Below are positions 21,655-23,950 of a stretch of 23,950 bases of DNA, in pieces. Under the pieces are notes generated by a model, which was not told the DNA's origin, did not search any database, and was given only the letters and a program-made list of their open reading frames with translations. Every line of letters starts with the position of its first letter. Positions within the stretch are counted from its first letter, which is position 1. Position numbers and translations under genes: made by a program. Origin of the DNA: SIG440 sp045648175 (lineage in GTDB: Bacteria; Bacillota; Clostridia; Monoglobales; Monoglobaceae); the NCBI GenBank assembly GCA_045648175.1, contig JAZRNN010000045.1, positions 1 through 23,950 on the forward strand, given 5' to 3'.

Positions 21655-22275
21655 ATGAAAATTTTTGTTGTTTCAAAAAGGACGGGGCTGTTGTGTGTAA
21701 TTGTGCTTATTCTCGCACTGAGCCTTGTATACATAGGGCGTTATGACGCAATAACCGTCTCGAGCGAAAAACGTGATTTACCAATTTATTGTGTGCAAAA
21801 ACCCGAGAATGAAAAGGTGATTTCTTTCTCTTTTGATGCCGCCTGGGGCAACGAAGACACCGATCAGCTTATTGAAATTATGGATAAATACAAAATAAAA
21901 ACGACTTTTTTTGTGGTGGGAAGCTGGGTCGACAAATACCCCGAATCTGTAAAACAGCTATCTGACGCAGGTCACGAAATTATGAACCATTCAAACAGCC
22001 ACCCGCATATGACACAGATTTCGGTTGAAAAAATGAAAGAAGAAGTCAACAAATGCGACGAAAAAATCAAGGCAATAACCGGCGTAAAACCCGCCTTCTT
22101 CCGCGCCCCCTACGGCGACTATAACAACGACGTTGTACAGGCAATGCGCGAAACAGGCCACTTTACAATTCAATGGGATGTCGAAACACCGGCAACAGTT
22201 GGAATCCCTTGGTACACAAGGGTTTGGGGATATAAAAAGCGACTGATTTTGAAAAATCAGTCGCTTAAGTTTTAA
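21655..22275 (+). pseudogene. Polysaccharide deacetylase (NodB/PdaB-like), 3' end lost
   Basis: The open frame has 206 codons. A signal anchor (about 10-27) is followed by the NodB carbohydrate esterase 4 domain: metal Asp in FSFDAAWG (D61), HSNSH (H112, H116) and RAPYGDY (about 150-156). Family proteins continue after QWDVD with a ~60-70 residue C-terminal part carrying the LxH catalytic motif. Here family similarity stops at QWDVET (about residue 178). The remaining ~28 codons read through the repeat and terminator hairpin at 22191-22266. So the gene is 3'-truncated and probably inactive. AAAGGATTG lies 5-7 bases before the ATG. PdaB-like enzymes normally act on spore or cell-wall peptidoglycan. 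Confidence 0.8.
22191..22266. repeat. Copy 2 of the dispersed repeat, ending in a terminator hairpin
   Basis: It begins GGCAACAGTTGGAATCCC and contains GGTACACAA. It ends in a perfect 13-bp stem (22237-22249 with 22254-22266). It matches the copy at 10147-10210 in order and motif. It starts exactly where the deacetylase similarity ends. T-rich sequence (TTAAGTTTTAATATCTT) follows the hairpin. Confidence 0.6.
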
Positions 22276-22318
22276 TATCTTATAATCCTATAGTTTTCGT
22301 TTCATATTTGCTATGCTC

Positions 22319-22618
22319 TTAATTATATCTTTTTTCTTCCGTCGTAAATGTAAACTTTTCTCCATTTTCAGCAAACCACGCCTTTACCTCATCAAATATT
22401 TTCATAATTTCCTCTGTAAAAAACTTTTTCATTTCCTGTCCAAGCGTTTCAACTCCGCATATATAAATTTCAACAGGTGCATCCATATCAGTCAGGCAAT
22501 CCCATAAAGCATCAAGATTCTTTCCATAATAATCCGGAAGTTTCAAACCCTCTTGTATTTTCTCTTGTATATCATATGCAGACCTTGCCTCTGACAAATT
22601 TATTTTATATTTAATCAT
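22319..22618 (-). CDS. Barstar-family RNase inhibitor (antitoxin/immunity protein)
   Basis: A 99-residue protein of barstar size. The signature LPDYYGKNLDALWDCLTD (residues 27-44) is the segment that plugs the active site of barnase, with the central helix and the Asp/Glu residues that mimic RNA phosphate. ATG 22618 is chosen because AGGAGG lies 10 bases upstream; the GTG at 22627 would be nearly on top of it. That ribosome site overlaps the stop codon of the toxin gene, so toxin and inhibitor are co-translated. The cytoplasmic role is to neutralise the barnase-like toxin encoded immediately upstream. Confidence 0.93.
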   Translation of the reverse strand: MIKYKINLSEARSAYDIQEKIQEGLKLPDYYGKNLDALWDCLTDMDAPVEIYICGVETLGQEMKKFFTEEIMKIFDEVKAWFAENGEKFTFTTEEKRYN

Positions 22619-22632
22619 TGTTTTCACTCCTC

Positions 22633-23217
22633 CTAAACAATCTCATAAAATGTAAGATAGTGATCATATGTAATAAATATCAAACCATCATTTGAATATA
22701 TCAACCGATGCGAATTTCTATATCCACCTAAATAGTTAACATCCGCTTCATACCATGTCCGCCCTATTTTTTTAGGTAATTTCCCCTCTTTATTCTGATA
22801 TAAATCACCACCAATTGTTGCCTCTGGCAAAACCACCTGTAAATTTCCAAGCAACGACTTCCATCCTTTTGCTTTAGCTTCTTTTTTGGATATATATTTT
22901 TGTGGTAATTTCTTCTGTTCTTTCATTGTATAATCAGCACCCAATAAACCATCAACAGTTGCAGTTCCTGAACAAATTGAGCCTGCTCTTAATATAGAAC
23001 ATCTACATTTTTCATGTAGTGGCGGAAATGCATCTATCATATATTCCTCATTAAAAATTGTTCCGCTTTTTTTGTAACAAGCCACACAAGTTGTGTTAGT
23101 TATTATTGTTTTCCACATATACCACTTATTACTTTCTTGCACTATGGGGGCGAATTCTTTTCCATATAACATGTGCATTTTTAGTCTTATTGCTTTCAGG
23201 TCTAAATTAAATTCCAT
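22633..23217 (-). CDS. Barnase-type RNase toxin with Mu-F-like zinc N-terminus
   Basis: A 194-residue protein. The C-terminal ~90 residues are a barnase/guanyl-specific RNase domain (KYISKKEAKAKGW, then GGDLYQNKEGKLP and NYLGGYRNSHRLIYSNDG). The catalytic residues E157, R171 and H186 have the same spacing (14 and 15) as E73, R87 and H102 of barnase. The N-terminal part carries C44-x2-C47 and then PPLHEKCRC (H68, C71, C73). This is the motif of phage Mu F-like head-morphogenesis domains, often found in front of toxin tips in polymorphic toxins. No signal peptide is seen. Start ATG 23217 has GGAG 7 bases upstream. It may be a detached toxin tip of an Rhs-type system or an intracellular toxin. 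Confidence 0.9.
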   Translation of the reverse strand: MEFNLDLKAIRLKMHMLYGKEFAPIVQESNKWYMWKTIITNTTCVACYKKSGTIFNEEYMIDAFPPLHEKCRCSILRAGSICSGTATVDGLLGADYTMKEQKKLPQKYISKKEAKAKGWKSLLGNLQVVLPEATIGGDLYQNKEGKLPKKIGRTWYEADVNYLGGYRNSHRLIYSNDGLIFITYDHYLTFYEIV

Positions 23218-23328
23218 CTAATCACTCCATTTCGCGTTTACTTTAATTATACACGAATAAAACGGACAAAATGGACAACTTTTAAAAGTCACATTAAAAC
23301 TTAAAATATTTTTTCATTCCTGATATAT

Positions 23329-23398
23329 CTTAAGGGCAGAGGGACGGTTCTGTCGTATACCTATTTCAAGACAGTAGAACCATTCCTCTGTCTTTAAG
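23329..23398. repeat. Imperfect palindromic element (MITE/REP-like)
   Basis: The left half contains GCAGAGGGACGGTTCTGTC. The right half read backwards is GACAGAGGAATGGTTCTACT, so the 70-base element folds into a long imperfect hairpin, bounded by CTTAAG and CTTTAAG. The AGAGGGACGGTTCT type of motif recurs in intergenic regions of many Clostridia (from memory). It lies exactly at the 3' end of the Rhs remnant. Confidence 0.6.
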
Positions 23399-23540
23399 CT
23401 CGTCATCATAGTATTCACCGGCATATTTTATTGGATTGTAAATGGTTTCAGATTCAGAAAGAATATTTCCCATGGGTCATAAGTATAGGTATTCTTTATG
23501 TTTCCGTTATCATCAACAAGCCCCACAACTATTCTACACA
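23399..23540 (-). pseudogene. Rhs/YD-repeat protein remnant with a frameshift
   Basis: Read on the minus strand, one frame gives RIVVGLVDDNGNIKNTYTYD then PW. The next frame gives GNILSESETIYNPIKYAGEY then YDDELK. Joined, they are the well-known end of the Rhs core (DxxGNxxxxYxYDPWGN...YAGEYYD). The shift is at TGGGAAAT near 23469-23471, where one G is missing. No start and no further Rhs repeats are present, so this is a fragment left by rearrangement of a polymorphic toxin gene. The rest of 23218-23596 holds no gene I can see. Confidence 0.75.
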
Positions 23541-23546
23541 TTTGTC

Positions 23547-23578
23547 ATTCTTCGGCAACAAGAATGTTGCCGAAGAAT
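23547..23578 (-). terminator. Hairpin after the immunity-like gene
   Basis: A perfect 14-bp stem (23547-23560 with 23565-23578) with a 4-base loop, 18 bases past the stop at 23597. No long T-run on the minus strand. Confidence 0.6.
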
Positions 23579-23596
23579 ACACAATTAAATTTTTGC

Positions 23597-23887
23597 TTAT
23601 TTAGAAGATAAATCAATTCCTAATTTCTCAATAGCTATGTCAATCTGTTCCATCAGTGTTTTTTCATCATAAAAAACATTGGGAAGTTTCAAATCTTCCT
23701 CATATGGAGAGAATCTACTTGTATATTTATTTAATTCGCCAAATATCGCCTTTTCTTCTTCGGCAAAAGCTTCTTTCCACATTTCAAGATTTACTAAATC
23801 TGTAAATAAATCACAAAATGTATTAATATCGTAATCTCCTAATTTAACATGTCTTATGAGATAATATAATTGCTCTTTAACACTCAC
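23597..23887 (-). CDS. Small acidic protein, likely colicin-type immunity protein
   Basis: A 96-residue, all-helical acidic protein. The start is a GTG at 23887 with AGGAGG about 9 bases upstream. The helices YYLIRHVKLGDYDINTFCDLF and the pattern of aromatic and acidic residues resemble colicin-D-like self-protection proteins. The assignment is by pattern only and not certain. It follows the stop codon of another gene by only 12 bases, with that stop overlapping the ribosome site. This is the same toxin-then-immunity layout as the barnase/barstar pair. Confidence 0.6.
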   Translation of the reverse strand: MSVKEQLYYLIRHVKLGDYDINTFCDLFTDLVNLEMWKEAFAEEEKAIFGELNKYTSRFSPYEEDLKLPNVFYDEKTLMEQIDIAIEKLGIDLSSK

Positions 23888-23899
23888 TATAGTTTCCTC

Positions 23900-23950
23900 C
23901 TATTTATGGTAATACATAAAATGTTGTATCATATTTGTTGCCTTATCATA
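23900..23950 (-). CDS. C-terminal end of a gene entering from the right edge (possible toxin)
   Basis: On the minus strand, a frame is open from the window edge for 16 codons, ending YDKATNMIQHFMYYHK and a TAG at 23902-23900. The TAG is part of the AGGAGG ribosome site of the immunity-like gene, so the two are coupled. By position it may be a toxin tip whose immunity protein follows. Too little is visible to name a family. Confidence 0.45.
   Translation of the reverse strand, partial: YDKATNMIQHFMYYHK

Noticed and set aside
22313..22507. Open frame on the plus strand opposite the barstar gene.
   Set aside because: The barstar family match on the minus strand is clear; the other frame has no ribosome site or recognisable content.

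Overview
The window looks like a chromosomal segment of a low-to-mid-GC, Gram-positive (monoderm) anaerobe of the Clostridia, probably near the Oscillospirales. The evidence is AGGAGG-type ribosome sites, sigma-A promoters, two S-layer-homology (SLH) proteins, a class B sortase, an ER-type (Ser/His) SipW signal peptidase and TasA/camelysin-type secreted proteins. No tRNA, rRNA or CRISPR array was seen.

Left part (1-10131), ordinary chromosome: the start of a cysteine desulfurase gene and rnhA (minus); an ABC-F ATPase with a consensus promoter (plus); two divergent SLH cell-surface genes (2756-5731 minus, 5992-7818 plus); a DUF4432 aldose-epimerase-like protein (minus); and a YesL/DUF624 membrane protein (plus).

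Middle part (10304-17836), all on the minus strand: a fibre-type surface operon. In transcription order it encodes a cell-wall/membrane anchor protein with a PKTGD sorting motif, fused in frame to a TasA-like domain; SipW; two large TasA-like proteins with near-identical N-termini but different beta-helix C-termini; a smaller TasA-like protein with a long Ser/Thr-rich tail; a class B sortase; and a 39-residue membrane protein. The proposed logic is SipW processing of TasA-like subunits plus sortase attachment of the anchor. This resembles tapA-sipW-tasA of Bacillus with a sortase added.

Upstream of that operon (17870-21501) lies what I think is the most interesting part: a likely DNA-inversion switch. 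A promoter next to the operon sits inside 26-bp perfect inverted repeats with a 58-bp interior. Further up are a small membrane protein and a TetR-family regulator. The regulator's only clear promoter (TTGACA-17-TATTAT) sits inside a 245-bp segment bounded by 18-bp perfect inverted repeats. One of those repeats ends 11 bases before the 3' end of a complete tyrosine recombinase gene. Each 18-bp site has 7-bp palindromic arms around a CGAA or TTCG core, so the two cores are in inverted orientation, the geometry expected of a tyrosine-recombinase inversion pair. Divergent from the recombinase is an XRE repressor/ImmA-type protease pair; the ImmA protein has an added transmembrane segment and a Cys/His tail. 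The inferred chain is recombinase -> flipping of promoter(s) -> TetR regulator -> phase-variable fibre operon. It is untested.

Right part (21655-23950), accessory: a polysaccharide deacetylase gene truncated where a repeat begins; a barnase-like toxin (with a phage-head-type CxxC/HxxCxC N-terminus) and its barstar; an Rhs/YD-repeat remnant with a frameshift, cut by a palindromic repeat; a likely colicin-type immunity gene; and the last 16 codons of another gene, possibly that immunity protein's toxin.
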